From assembly GCF_947623445.1 (NCBI RefSeq), contig NC_135242.1, forward strand, positions 2,418,001 through 2,482,000: a DNA stretch of 64,000 nt. The letters are read 5' to 3'. The position numbers were made by a program, and so were the translations under genes. How positions within the stretch are numbered: the stretch's first letter is position 1; the number at the start of each line of letters is the position of its first letter. The notes beneath the pieces were generated by a model. That model was not told the DNA's origin, searched no databases, and saw only the letters and a list, made by a program, of their open reading frames with translations. Positions 37,073-49,689 of this stretch are shown one piece after another. Source of the DNA: Clavelina lepadiformis (taxonomy: Eukaryota; Chordata; Ascidiacea; Aplousobranchia; Clavelinidae).

Positions 37073-40000
37073 TCAAGAATGACGCATCTTTCCTTTGCAC
37101 ACGCAGCAGTCCTGCAAAACAAGAAGCACACAGTTCACAAAACTGTGCTAGGTCAGTTAATGTCTAAAACAGCGTGGTCCAACTTCTTTTCATCGCGGGC
37201 CAAAATCAGAAAATTTTTTTATCTTGCGGGCCAATGTTTTTAAATTAGAACTGAAGAAATGTGAAATTAGAACTGAAAAACAATGTGACATTGATATTAG
37301 AACTGAAATTAGAATAGTTCAAAATTTAGCTATTAAATGCTGATCAATGTGACACCTGCGGTCGAGGTTCTTCCTCGACAATAGCGACTATCAAAGCTGA
37401 CTATCAGTTCGCGGGCCAAAAAATCGGTGCTCGCGGGCCAACTTTGGCCCACGCTGGTCTAAAACATACAAACCACATACAAATGGTACATTGCACTACT
37501 GCAATAAACTCACCCTGGATGACAAACATTTATCATGAAAAGAATGTTGACATAGAAAGCTGACCACCACAGGAAAATCCAATCTCGTACCAGCTTAATT
37601 TAAAGTTAAAATATCTCATTACATAACGGCGATCCCTGCTAAAACCACAATGATATTTGATCTTGCATCTGATGCTTTGATTAATTTTACCTCTTTTACA
37701 CAGAAGTGGTTGTCCACAAGCGTCGCAATCCCTGCTCTCTAAAACATAAAAATGTATGATTGATCAAACACAAATTACAGCTGTCTTGAAAGAGTCGATA
37801 TGTTTGGGAAATCCCCACCATCAATACGTTGAGGCCGCATGTTCACATTCATCTGCTTGCGCATGAGCGCCACCACGTCAGATGATAAAATCCTCTTGCA
37901 CTCCCACCAGAGGGCAGTTTGCATCGAGTAATCCTGTGAAGAGCAAAGTAATCAACTAACAAGCAAATCCAAGTTCAATTTCGGAGCAGATATGATAACA
38001 GTTTATGATCACATAAACATCATATCATATCATCATAGCATATCATATCATATCATATCTTGTCGTGGAATATGTGAGACAGACAACCTGGAGGATTTTC
38101 ACGAGAGCGTCGCGCAGTCCCGGGATCTTCATGTTGTTTGGAATCTTCTTGATGAGTATAATCGGATCGACATGGGTACCGATGTTTTCAAGCAATCCAC
38201 GGATATAATCTGCATGAAAAACTTAACGTAATGAAAAGTTGCAACAAACAACTTGTCTTTTGACATAATCGCTGAAAATTTTCAAATAAGGTTTTACGCT
38301 GTAATGGAGCTCTGTGACAATCATCAGAGCTGAAGACAAGAACCGACCTGGTTTATCGAGAGAATTATTGATCAGTTCATCCCAAAGCTGTGAGTCGTCC
38401 TGGTCCTTACAAAATTCCACGGCTCGGGAAACATCAGTTTCGTGTTCCGTGATCAACGCCAGTGCCCGAGATGCGTTGCCCATTCGACCTGAATGGGAGG
38501 TTACGGTTTTAAAGTCGTTCTTGTTTCTTCAACTAACAGTAAATACTGGGTATTGTTATTTTTGGCTGATTTACCAAGAAGAAAAACCTGTTCATCAACA
38601 TATTCCCTTTCCTCACAAATACAAAGTGCTTCTTCTAATGGGATGTAGTTGCTGTAGAAAAAAGATCTCAACTGCTTGCATTATACAAGATACTGTAGTA
38701 CAATGAATGAAAAAATACCATTGGGTAAATTTATTCAGTCGAACTAGAACAAACCATGCAAATGTTATAATACTGGCATCGAAAAATATGGCACAAACAG
38801 TTATTTCAAAAAGCATATGTTTATGAAGTGCCTACCTTGATCTAAGAAAAGGCAATAAACGACTTCTGTCAAACTCTGCATACAATCTCACTTGGAGGGC
38901 GTGGTACTCGCTGCCAAGGTGGGGGTCTCGTAAAAAAAGAGCATGCAGGTACTGAAATGTATTAAAAGTGATTTAGATGGGAATTCCAAAAAAGTGCCTA
39001 AAGACCAGCTTGTCAAAGCGCCAAACATTTCCGGACAACATTCTTAAATTTTAATCTCGTACCTAATGTCAAAGCATTAATCATATTTAAGGTTGTTTAA
39101 TACCTTGTGAAGATGATTCTTTTTTTCCTCCAGTTCGGCAACAACTCTATCAACCTGTAAGTTGATAGAGGTAAGACATTTTTACTCGGGTAAGACAACA
39201 ACAAGTATTATGAACAGAATAATATAATAATTCCAAAAAGTGCAACTCACAGGAACGTATTCCATGTTATCGAGTAATAAATCAACTGCCTCCTGCTGCT
39301 GTTCTCTAAATTGCATGAGGGGAAGGATATTCTCCTAGAATAGATGACAGGAAAGTAAGGAGGATTTCACATATTTCATTTGATACAAAAGTAAATATAA
39401 TTTATCACAGAATACAACTGGGCTTGTCAGCACCACCGCACCTGTAAAGCTTTGTAGAGGTTGTGTTTTCTTATCAGTTGAAATGCCTCAGGATCCTGAA
39501 GCCTTAAATAAATGCTGAGAGCACGATCGAATCTGTTATCGGCTGTGTACCTGAAAATAAAGCATTGTATATTAGGTCGTTGTATGAGCCAGACTAGACA
39601 TCAAGGCAGTTACATGTCTTAGATAAAACCACTATTTATCCATCGAAGTTGTGGGTCGTGGGCACACCATGACATTTTAACTGTTACACTTTATTTGAAA
39701 ACTTAGCTAACTTGTACTTACAATTTAGCTAAGGCTGCCAGCAGAATTGGATTATGGGCATCTCTGTCCAAATATGACAAAACTCGGTTGGTCATGGTGG
39801 TGATGTTGTACAGCTCACTCGGCCATTCGTTAAGCAATTTCGAAAAGCCCTTGTTGAAAAATTTTGAACACATTCCCGTTAAGCTTTGCTCACAGTCACA
39901 TGGAAGATTACTAGATGTCTATGACCTACGTACTGCCATTTTACAAGCTGAACAAAAAAAATAATTGAACAGCTACGATGTGTAATATGCAGTAACCTTG

Positions 40001-43000
40001 TGGTCTTGCTTTAAAAAGTCTTCAAGAACCATTTCATAGCATGACAAAGGCAATCTGAAGTCACCCCGAGGTAATAATGGTGAAATCTCCCTAAGCTGAC
40101 CAACTTCTGAAAACCTGTAAACCTGCGTAAAACATATCACAAAACTTATCACTAGCTTCAACTATTTGAAATAGCAAGTGCGGCCTTTCCCACAGATGAA
40201 TGATCAACTGATTGAACTTAACACCAACACTAGTGACTGCCAATTGCAAACAATAGGCGATATATTTTATGGCAACAATCCATTACTAATAAACAAATGT
40301 TCTGCTAATCTGCAATTAGTAAAACAGATTTACACAATTAGCTACAAAGTCTTAGTTAAATAGATATTATCACATAATTTGGAGACTTGTGACCAAAATT
40401 AAGTCACAGAGTAGTAACTCACGATTTGTTCCCATAAATTCATATTATTGCCAAGCACTTGAGGGCAAATTTCGGCAGCTTCAGCGAAATCGCCGTCATC
40501 CATTAAGTGTGATAAATAGGTAAGACCAACTTCCTATAGAAGGAAACATGGTAAGCGACTCACACACAATGACATTGTCTACAATCTCTCTTCAGAAGCC
40601 GCTGTGACCTTTTCATGGAGGCAGCAGCTCTAATAATTCTCAGTTGACTAAATACTTTGCATTTAGTCACCATGTCTGCCAGTTCCGCTAAACATATACC
40701 CAATCGGGTTCAAGCTAGGCCAGGTCAGACATGCAATCGTACCACCTGGTTCTTTGTCGAGCGGTGTGGAAAGCATTTTATTTTACACTAATTTAAAATA
40801 AAAATCATAATTTACAGTTTTTTTGCAATATGGTGTGATTTATTACCATATATAATTTTCAATGTCTATTTATGAATAAATTGTAACAAACGGTCTTAAT
40901 AAATTGCATAAATAATGTGGATCAGCGAACACATTGCTAATATATCGCACCAGGTATGTGTGTTTCTTTAAACGCTTTCCGTACTGCTGAACCAATTCTA
41001 GCGCTTCCCGGTGTTGGTTTATCTGCAGGAGCCAGGTAATCCGATCATCTTCATCGCGCTTCTGTGCAAGAACAACATCCTTTGGCGACACAACAAATAT
41101 CTCCGATCCGTTGTATTCTAAGACAATCAACAGATGAGACACGCTCGTAAGAAGTAAATCAAGCTCACACAAGAAGATTATATAGAAGCTTTAGTAAGTT
41201 GGATCACCGAGACTGTAGTCGCTACAACGGTAGTTTTGATAACCCCGAATAGACAGCGCGTCTCGCGAAACTTCAATGTAAGATTCCTTGTTATTCGGAT
41301 CTGGTTCAATGATTCGAAGCTGCGGACGTTGTGAAGGTTCATTGTGATCATCAGCTGCAGAGGAAAATTAAAGTACAGTATTTTGCCGGTATGCTGCAAT
41401 CAAGTATCATTGAACGAATAGATAGTACCATACATACTACAGGTTTGTGGCAAAGTGTGAGTTATTATCATTACCTGTTTCATTTTGCAAATCTTCTTCA
41501 AGAAATGCTAATGCGATAATCTGATCACCGAGTGGAGCAATTCCACAGCAGGCAAAATCGGCTTTGAATTGGTACACTAAGATACATAAAATACAAGGCA
41601 ATTTTAAAAAATGAGATTTAAGCAACAACTCTAAACTGATTTATCACCACTTGCAAATATATTAATAGAAGGAGAAATCTTACGTATAACGCAGTATTTT
41701 GTTGGTTCTCGCAGATTTTGGGTGGTCTTTTCACGAACAGCGCAAACCTGAAATAAGCATACAATTTCACATGCTACGACAGAAGTATACATACTTGCAG
41801 CGACATAATTTGAAAACAATTCCTACCTTGATATCATTTCCCCAACCAATCAAGATCGTTTTATCATCCTTCCACGAAATATGAGCGGGATAAAGTTCCG
41901 GTCTCACAGTGTTGTTCCGTTTGTTGGTTGATGTGCGAGAAATGTGAGTGATTCGTCTTTCTTGTTTCGTATCATAAATTTTTACACCCTGCGATGAGAA
42001 CCATAATAAAATACATTTTGGTTTTACATCAATTAAACAAAAAACATTTCAATAAAGTTGAACTCACAAATATCAACTATATATCGCAATAAATAAATGT
42101 TTACATTTTCAAGCTACATCAAGTGTACATATTTTGTACCGGCATATATTTTGTTCAGCAATATTTTGCATAATATAAAATGGACTTGAACTGCAGAATA
42201 TAACCAACCTACCCAATCATTGGCCCAAGCTATGAACTGTTTTCTCCACTTGATGGTTCGGACAAGTCCTTCGCCTTGATGAAGGACAGTTTGTTGGTGA
42301 CGTCGTAACCACGTCCGTACACACATCACCAACTTATCAGTTCCGAATACAATTTGCTTCGATGAACTTTGAGCGTATCCAGGTTCAAGGGCAACTGACT
42401 ACGAAAATAAACAAAGAATCTATATAAATAATTTACACCACGGTTGCAACAAAAAAAATTTTGCTTTTGCCTTTTTTACCTTGGCTGGTTTATCCAGGGT
42501 GATAACTTGGCTATAATCGTCATTGTAAAGGCTGATAACTGACACCAAGCCATCATCTGAGCAACTCGCTACGTATTCTCCAGTGTCATCAAGCGCTATA
42601 CTTGTCACAGTTGTAGTATGCTGCAAAATATCAACGAGATGAAAATCACAAGAAAGCTCTGAGGTAAAATGATAATTGTTTCCTACCGGAGAGAATCGTT
42701 TGCTGGTGATGTTGTTTCCCTGATGGTCAAGAATATGCATTTTGCCCCAGTGTGTGCCCAAAGCAACAAACTACAAAAAATTTAGGGATAAAGAAATTTT
42801 GTCAAACCATTGTCATAGGTTTTGGGTCATGCATACATTAGATTCATTGTATTCACACTTATACACACTCTAATATTAAACACAATTTCGGCAAAAGAGA
42901 AAAAACAAACATATGTGAATAGTCTATATAATAAGCCATTACAGCTTTTAAAACTACACATAAAGAGAGAGTTTGTGGAAAGTAGAACATTTCAATGAAA

Positions 43001-44954
43001 TAAAACAAATGTTATGCTAATAAAGCATTACTAAAATTAATAGCCTTGGTCTAGTACAACAGTGCACAACCGCATGATTAGGCACTAACAAGCACATATG
43101 CTTTCCAGCATTGTGCAACTGACATTATTTATGGTAGTTCATTTTATACTTAAACATGTTATTAGAGTTTTTATCCCCAGACGTAAGAAAGTCATCGCAA
43201 GATTTAAGCTCAGTGATAATGTTAGTATTTGTGTAGTCACTTCCAATTTCACAATTGGTGGCCATTACAATTGAACAGTAACAAGCGTTGTAAATGCCTT
43301 GCCCCAGCACATCAATTTCATGAGTTAACATCGTCAAGAAACAAACTCGACTTTCACGTTTTGGGTACAACACTCTATTGCTACTACTAAGGCATTTCTA
43401 TGGAAAATTACCGTCGACATGTATCTACATATACCTTGCAGTGGAGAGCAACACACGAAGCAGCATCAGTCTTAAGAATTTCAAGCAAATCACTTCCCAT
43501 TCTCTCGTACTTGAGTTGGGGTTCTTCCAACACGTCCTGAAAAATTGCATAACAATCTCTGAACATGGATAGTTGTACTTACAAGAGTAGTTAACGGGTA
43601 TAAATCGTAGTGAAAAGTGTAGCATACGCACACAGTGAGACTTAAACCAATTTACAAAAACGAAATTTCATTGCACGTCATGACACTTAAACTTTTGTCT
43701 CTCCACAAGCATGATTTCTAATGATAATTGCCATACTTTCCATTCGAGAGTAAAGCACAACCAAACAAAACATCGCGAAATCAGCAATCCAACTTTTCAC
43801 AGCTCAATCTCTAGTTTGGTTTAACTTGAATTGAAGTCTTTCTAATTGTTTTATATTTTGTCCAAATCAGATATTTTTATTATGCTATTTTTTGCTTTAA
43901 ACACTAGAAATTTTTTTTTTGATGATAATTTTTTGGTTAGGCCTACTTCAAAATAAGATTGCAAAATATCTAGTGTACAAATTTAAGCAATTTCTATACT
44001 ATCATTTATCTTTCTCATTAACTGCAGGGAGCAATAAAGATGATGCTAACCTTTACACAGCACAGAACGAAAATATGCTTTTACAGTTCACACAAGCCTC
44101 GACGGCTTAAATTGTGGAAGATATTAACTATGTACACAGCACTGTTAGTGTGCATTCCAAATGAGTTAAATGGCGCAAACTCAGTTTGACCTCGACGTCG
44201 CACAGAGCAAATCACGTCTTTGTGGAACCACATAAAAACCAAGGCAAATGCAAATTTATCTTTCTCTTCAGTTTCTCTCTTGTTAATACGAAAAAGGCTA
44301 GTTAAAATCCCCTACTGGACAGTTTGCTTTCAGTATGCCAGATAAATGTTCCAATAAATGTATCCCAAAATCAACACCAGAAATTGGCGAACCTTCTTCG
44401 CTGCATAAATCCGGCTCATTAAACAAACTTTCCAGTAGGGTTAAAATAGCATTGATGCGGCATGGATTTTATGCACAAAGCAAACACTATTTTTCTTAAA
44501 AAACGTTGTCTTTTTGAATGGCCTATCTTTAATATCTAACATATCGTAGATAGTGATGCTCCCGACTTAAAAGGACAACAGTTTTCAACAAGAAAGCATG
44601 CGTGCAAAGACACAAATTTTGGCGTGATGGCATGCACTGAAGCTTCAATTCTTTATTTATTATATATTGGCTGTCAAGCAACCAGTTTTTTCTTTGTTTT
44701 TTTATTATAAATTGGCATTAACGTAAGAAAGTTTGACATGCACATTGATAAACCTCATCTGTGCAAATGCCACACTTTCTGCTATGGCTAATGCTTCAAG
44801 ACTGTATTGCATTGATGTTAACTTTTTACCACACCAAAGCTATTAAAAGTTGTACGAAATTAATGATTTTTCAAAGTTTTCACAAAAAGTTAACTTGTTG
44901 TAAGCTGGAATACAGTACCCCGGACTCGTCGTCACTGGAAGTGGTTGAAGACAT
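37073..44954 (-). CDS. vps41: VPS41, HOPS complex subunit
   Basis: Twenty-four exons give 845 residues (human 854): 44954-44919, 43536-43435, 42770-42687, 42620-42480, 42398-42213, 41988-41827, 41747-41684, 41576-41475, 41354-41208, 41117-40951, 40533-40423, 40122-39997, 39849-39722, 39550-39442, 39334-39251, 39154-39104, 38951-38836, 38651-38575, 38488-38348, 38209-38088, 37933-37819, 37738-37691, 37593-37514, 37111-37073. Exons 2-9 form the WD40 propeller (for example VALGTHWGKMHILDHQGNNI). Exons 10-20 form the helical/clathrin-repeat part (LPRGDFRLPL, QDDSQLWDELINNSLDKPG). Exons 22-24 make the C-terminal RING-like finger: CDAC, CQHSFHDKC and CCVC. VPS41 tethers late endosomes/autophagosomes to lysosomes within HOPS. 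The start exon (MSSTTSSDDESG) is inferred from its donor and phase. Weak donors (GTGCGA, GTGATC) occur in exons 9-10. Confidence 0.95.
37170..37456. mobile_element. hAT MITE in the last VPS41 intron
   Basis: 287 bp with termini CAGCGTGGTCCAACTTC and (inverted) CAGCGTGGGCCAAAGTTGG, flanked by a perfect 8-bp duplication GTCTAAAA (37162-37169 and 37457-37464). Several GCGGGCCAA words and an ATTAGAACTGAA tandem lie inside. No transposase. The 8-bp duplication and CAG ends are hAT hallmarks. Confidence 0.9.
38022..38060. repeat. ATATC microsatellite in a VPS41 intron
   Basis: Imperfect (CATAT)n run ending about 28 bases from the donor of exon 20 (38088). Confidence 0.8.
44309..44440. mobile_element. 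Short MITE in VPS41 intron 1
   Basis: 132 bp with inverted ends CCCCTACTGGACAGTTTG and (inverted) CCCTACTGGAAAGTTTG, flanked by direct TTAAAAT copies (44302-44308 and 44441-44447). No frame inside. Superfamily undetermined, since the duplication could be read as 7 or 8 bp. Confidence 0.7.
44734..44781. repeat. Dispersed repeat, copy 2
   Basis: About 48 bp similar to 12419-12466 in the same orientation; here it lies in VPS41 intron 1. Confidence 0.5.
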
Positions 44955-46533
44955 GCTCTATTTGGGATTTCACTCAAACAGTAGGTTCAGCCAGTTACAG
45001 AGTTAAATTCTTTCTTAAAATCTGTAAATTTCAGTGTATGCAATAGACTATAAGCTTATAAACGAGTCGCTAGTGAACTTTGCAATAGATTAGTCCATAG
45101 TAAATTTTCTTTCCCGTGATAAAAAAAAAACAGAAAAAATATAGCATAAATTTAGCATTTATCTCTGTCGCATTAGGGCTAGGCTACACAGTTTTGACAG
45201 CACCATCCTCCATCAACAAATAACGTACGCTGCTATACAGCTTGCCGAGCTATAAACAGTAACTGGCTTGTAAAACCACAATAGCAATACATATTTCGCC
45301 GAATTTAATGTGCATGCTCTCGGTTGATCTATTCACCAATCACCATTCACCAGTACTGCAATTGAAGAACCTAACGCTACCCTATAGAGTTATAGACTAC
45401 TAGGCCTTAGCCTAGCAGCGCAGTGCGCCATAGAAATCTGAAGGAACTTCATCATTTTGGAAAACTATAAATTCATAATTCAATGACAAATTATAATTTA
45501 ATGAAATAATAATTTTAGTAATCTTTGAATATCTTTTATCATAGTTAGTTTAAACTGTCTAGGCAATTGCTTTAAAAATATTGCTAACCCCGAGTGAAAA
45601 AAGATTTTAATTCAATCACCTGGGTTCCCGCTTTTGTCATTCACTCAATCGGTATCCTGATTCATGAGAGGGTAGGAAGTTCACTCGAGTAACTTAAATT
45701 TTATTTCGAACCACTCAGCTAACGAGCTGACTTGTGTGTACCTTCTATGTTCTCATAGGCTAGGCCAATGACGCTTGGTCGTAGATTTTTACATATATTT
45801 TTTAGCTGTTAGGCTGCTTTAGGGTTGCCATACGTCAGGATTTTCCTGGACATGTCCGGGATTTTAGTGTTCAAATCTGCGTCAGGGAGAAATGTTAAAA
45901 GTGCTTAAATGTCTGGGATTTTTGAATAATGCATTTTATGAAATCTACCAGGCAATATTTCGACAGTAAGAATTTGTTAAAGGCTAAAGATTAAACTTTG
46001 TTATTGTTTTGCTACTGAAAATGTAAATTTACTGACGAGATGCAGCCAAGCTCTTTCTGGAAGCAGGCCGAGATGCAGACCTAGCTTCTTCCAGGCCTAT
46101 CGCCCTAACGCCAGTCTAGTGTGATTTTTAGTTAACTTTGCTTGGTGACGTAGTAATTTTCATTATTTAAATTGCCTTTTTCATTTTTCGAGTCATTTGA
46201 TTAAGCTAGTTTGTTTTGTTGGATATTTTGTAACTTTTAGATAGTGAATGTAGCAAAATTGGTATAATTTTCGTTAAGCGGAAAAAAGCTCTAATATTAA
46301 TAAAACAGAAAGTTATTGGACTAAACAAATGTCGCAATTCTGCACTTTTTTCCCTCTTTGACAGTGATGCTGTCTTGCAGAAAAAATAGGCGTTTGGATC
46401 GGTAGGAAGTAAGAACATATGCTACTGCAAAATGCTATATAGCGCTTCTTTGGTGTTGCGAAAGTTGGTCATTGAAACCGCCAGGAATTTAGCTTTTACA
46501 GATATGGTAAACCTATTTTAGCTAGCCTATATT
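44955..46533. other. Intergenic upstream of VPS41, with a partial transposon end
   Basis: Should hold the VPS41 promoter. At 45820-45870 the sequence AGGGTTGCCATACGTCAGGA, followed by GGACATGTCCGGGATTTT, resembles a transposon terminus related to the one at 46534-46838; no matching other end was identified. No gene seen. Confidence 0.45.
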
Positions 46534-46838
46534 CAGGGCTGCCATCGGTCTGGACTCAAATGTAAGGACGAACAGGAAACAAAAGACTAATACTGTACCA
46601 CCTTAAACAGTGCACAACAGGAGAAAGCAACCGTGCTTGTATCTCTTTGGTACAAAATGGTATACTAAAGGAGTCAAAATGCCCAAAATACGGATCTCTG
46701 CCCTAAAAATAAGACGAAAATAAGTACGCAAGTGAAAATAAGGACATTTCTTAGAAAATAAGGACAAAAATATTTTCTAAGACACGGACCTTCAAAATAA
46801 GGACAAATCTTAGAAATAAGGACGGTATGGCAACCCAG
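46534..46838. mobile_element. hAT MITE
   Basis: 305 bp with ends CAGGGCTGCCATCGGTC and (inverted) CTGGGTTGCCATACCGTC. It is flanked by CCTATATT (46526-46533) and TCTATATT (46839-46846), an 8-bp duplication with one difference. The right third repeats the word AAATAAGGAC. No coding frame. Confidence 0.8.
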
Positions 46839-46846
46839 TCTATATT

Positions 46847-49467
46847 AGCCGGATATAGCTTACTATACATTTCTCCAACGTGAACAAATTCGGAATTTTA
46901 ATGTTGTGCATTTGAAAATAGGATATTTGTGAGAATAACCTTACCGGTATTTATCATATGCTATCTTCAAGAGTGCAGGAATTAAGATGTAAGTGAAATG
47001 ATTTTCAAGCATAGACCTATACTGAAAATCCACAAATTTTTAAGAAATCTTGTCTATTTCGTGATCCCGATAACAATCTATGGAAAATATCGTTATGATA
47101 TTGTTATGGATGTCATTATAATAATATCCTAATAACCTGTAAGTTATACAACTTGCTTTATGAAAGTTTAGGGAGAAGGAATCGCAATGTTGGAAAATAA
47201 TATTCTCAATTTGTTCTAAGCTTCGATTTATTTGTGAGATGAACAAAATTTAGATCTGACTTAATTCAGACCGATGCAAAAATTCATAAATTATTACGCG
47301 TTATTTTAAAACATACACTAGATGGCACTAAGGTGTCGTTTTTTATGTTAAAATTGTGAAAATGGTTCTTCCGTTCTATTTACGCTTGACTGCGGATTGA
47401 AAAACGTTGTACAACCCAGGCAAATGTGGTTAATGTTATTTATTCAGAATTTCAGGTTTTCAAAGCAATTTAATATATTTAAAGTCACTAAATTCCCCGG
47501 TTTCAGATTATATCGTCAACACACGGTTATCACGAAGAAGAATATAAACTTCATCGTGAGTTTTGCTGGTCTTTATATTGATTATGAGTGTTAGTATAGG
47601 TGCTTTGAAATTGATCGAAATCTGGATTGTAAAAGTTCAATCGTATAATATTGAAAGAAAATGCTTTTTGTGACTATTAGGCTTCCATCAAAAGCAGCTG
47701 TTCCACAGTTTAATAAATCTCAAACTAAGCTGCGCGGAAAAGGAAACAGAAAAAATTGTGACGTTTTGTGACGTTTCTTTTCTTAATTAAAGTGAGTAAA
47801 TTTTGACATCCTTGCGTTTACTTGAGCCCCCAGAAAACGTTTTGCGTGAATAGGCTAATTTGTTTCAGTTTTAATATCCTTGTAAATTAAAAAGGAAGGT
47901 TATTTTTGCTCATTAAATTAGTTTATTAAAATTAACGCGGAACTTTGATGTGTTTCAAACAAAATAAAACGTAGAAAGTTTGTTTACCATCCAAAGTGGA
48001 GGGTTGTAGTTTCTAAGTAATTTCATTCAACGCATAAAATCTTATAAAATGAAGACACAAAATCCACAGGTTTTTCAGTTTCATTTGTTTTTCTTTATTG
48101 GAAGCACTCAAAAAACAAAATAGTCCATTGCAAACGCAATAAGGGCAAAAGTTAACCTTGTTTACGGTTTTTAGAAAACACATATTCAGATTATGAGTCA
48201 CCAAACAAAACTTAAGTGGTATTATTATGTTTCAAACGTGAAGGAGGCAAAATAAAGAAAAGGCCACTCCTATGTAAAGAATGGCGCATAACATATTTTA
48301 TATAAGCATTTTGCCCGAGGCGGTGATTATACAAGCTCATAAATCTAATTCAAATACTAGTGGAACTTAAGCTTTAGGAATTCTCTGTATTTGACAAAGA
48401 GAATAAAGCCAGTTTCTTACAGCGAAGACGTGAATTTTCAAACCAAATTGTGAAACAAATAAAATTTCAACAACTGCTGTTTCCATTAAGCGATAAAATT
48501 TGTTTTTAAATTGGACTATTTTTTTATTAACAGTGAGCGCTTTCTAAATCAAAGCGATGTAATATTTATTTCTCTTCTCCCCGCCCAGCTGTTAATTATT
48601 GACGTTCTTACAGACTATGGACATCATAAACCATTTTAAGCTAAAACGGAAAACTTTGAAACGTCAAAATAAATAAACATGATTTTGAATGTAATTGAAT
48701 GAATGATTTTGATTTTTTAACATTCTTAGAAGGTCATGGATTTTAGAAAGATACCTGATTGAAGTTCATGAAATTTCGAAAGGTTCTTAGTCGAAACAGT
48801 TATAAATTTCTCATATTTGACGACAAACAATCTGAAAAAGCACGATATGCTTAAGACATGTATAGTGCCAATTTTACGCCACTAAGCGTGACTCGTTTTT
48901 GGGTTTAATTTATAAAATCAAAAGAAGAAATAACTTTGCCATTTGCGCTCTATATATAGGACTTAAAAGCACGGTACGTGTACTGCCATTGGTATGCCAT
49001 GCGTGTCAAGAGAGATTTATTTTTAGGCTTGGGAAAACTCCTTGTATTATTACAACGCTCAAATTTCAGTAAATGATGTTGAGTTGTTTGTATGCGGTTT
49101 CGTTCATTTCGTCTTCCTCGGCAAAAACAGATCAGAAATATCACCGAACAATTTATCACGTGATGGGAATTACCGCAAGCCCAGGCAATAATGAACTGTG
49201 CAAATATCGAATTCGTTTCATTTAATTACTTGTGGAAAATTTTGTTTTAAATCTGGGCACAGTAAGTATTGCGCATCATCCTTGATACGATATGTCCAGA
49301 TATCAAAATTAGCCAGCTTGTATGCTGAATGCTAAGTTGTAGAATTTATATATTTCTTTTAAAGTTTTTAAGAAGTTTGTTGATGTTTTCAAGAACTTCC
49401 ATATCTGGTCGTTTTCAAAACCGAGTAACATCAACCGTTTTCATATATTCTAAAGTTAGAATTTTCT
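46847..49467. other. Intergenic, no supported gene
   Basis: AT-rich. Short frames only. A consensus-like acceptor at 47457 precedes a short frame ending at 47582, but I found neither a partner exon nor a family. Confidence 0.45.
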
Positions 49468-49475
49468 TTGCAGAT

Positions 49476-49689
49476 TTTTAAATTTCAATTTTTTTTGCTG
49501 GTAAATTTGCAATGTCTTACAAAGACTTTGATAAAATCCGCTTTAAGCATTTCTACTGATAATACCAGTAGTGCTGTAGATTCTACAAAGCTATCCATGT
49601 GGAACGAATTGAATAAGGCTCACAAACCATACAGCTCTTTTACAAGCTATGTACAAAAGTTTGTTGCATATTTAAAGGAAATCTTGTAA
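49476..49689 (+). CDS. Possible terminal exon of an unidentified gene
   Basis: An acceptor-like TTTTCTTTGCAG (ending 49473) is followed by an open frame that ends STKLSMWNELNKAHKPYSSF...KFVAYLKEIL with stop TAA at 49687-49689, and AATAAA ~18 bases later. The composition of the last ~45 residues is protein-like, but no upstream exon was identified, so the model is tentative. Confidence 0.3.

Noticed and set aside
40600..40780. tRNA-derived SINE suggested by GGTTCAAGCTAGG
   Set aside because: It resembles a B box, but no A box at proper spacing and no second copy in the window; it lies in a VPS41 intron.
47340..47594. Possible small mitochondrial-type protein starting MVLPFYLRLTAD
   Set aside because: The frame stops after 12 codons and no donor joins it convincingly to the acceptor at 47457.
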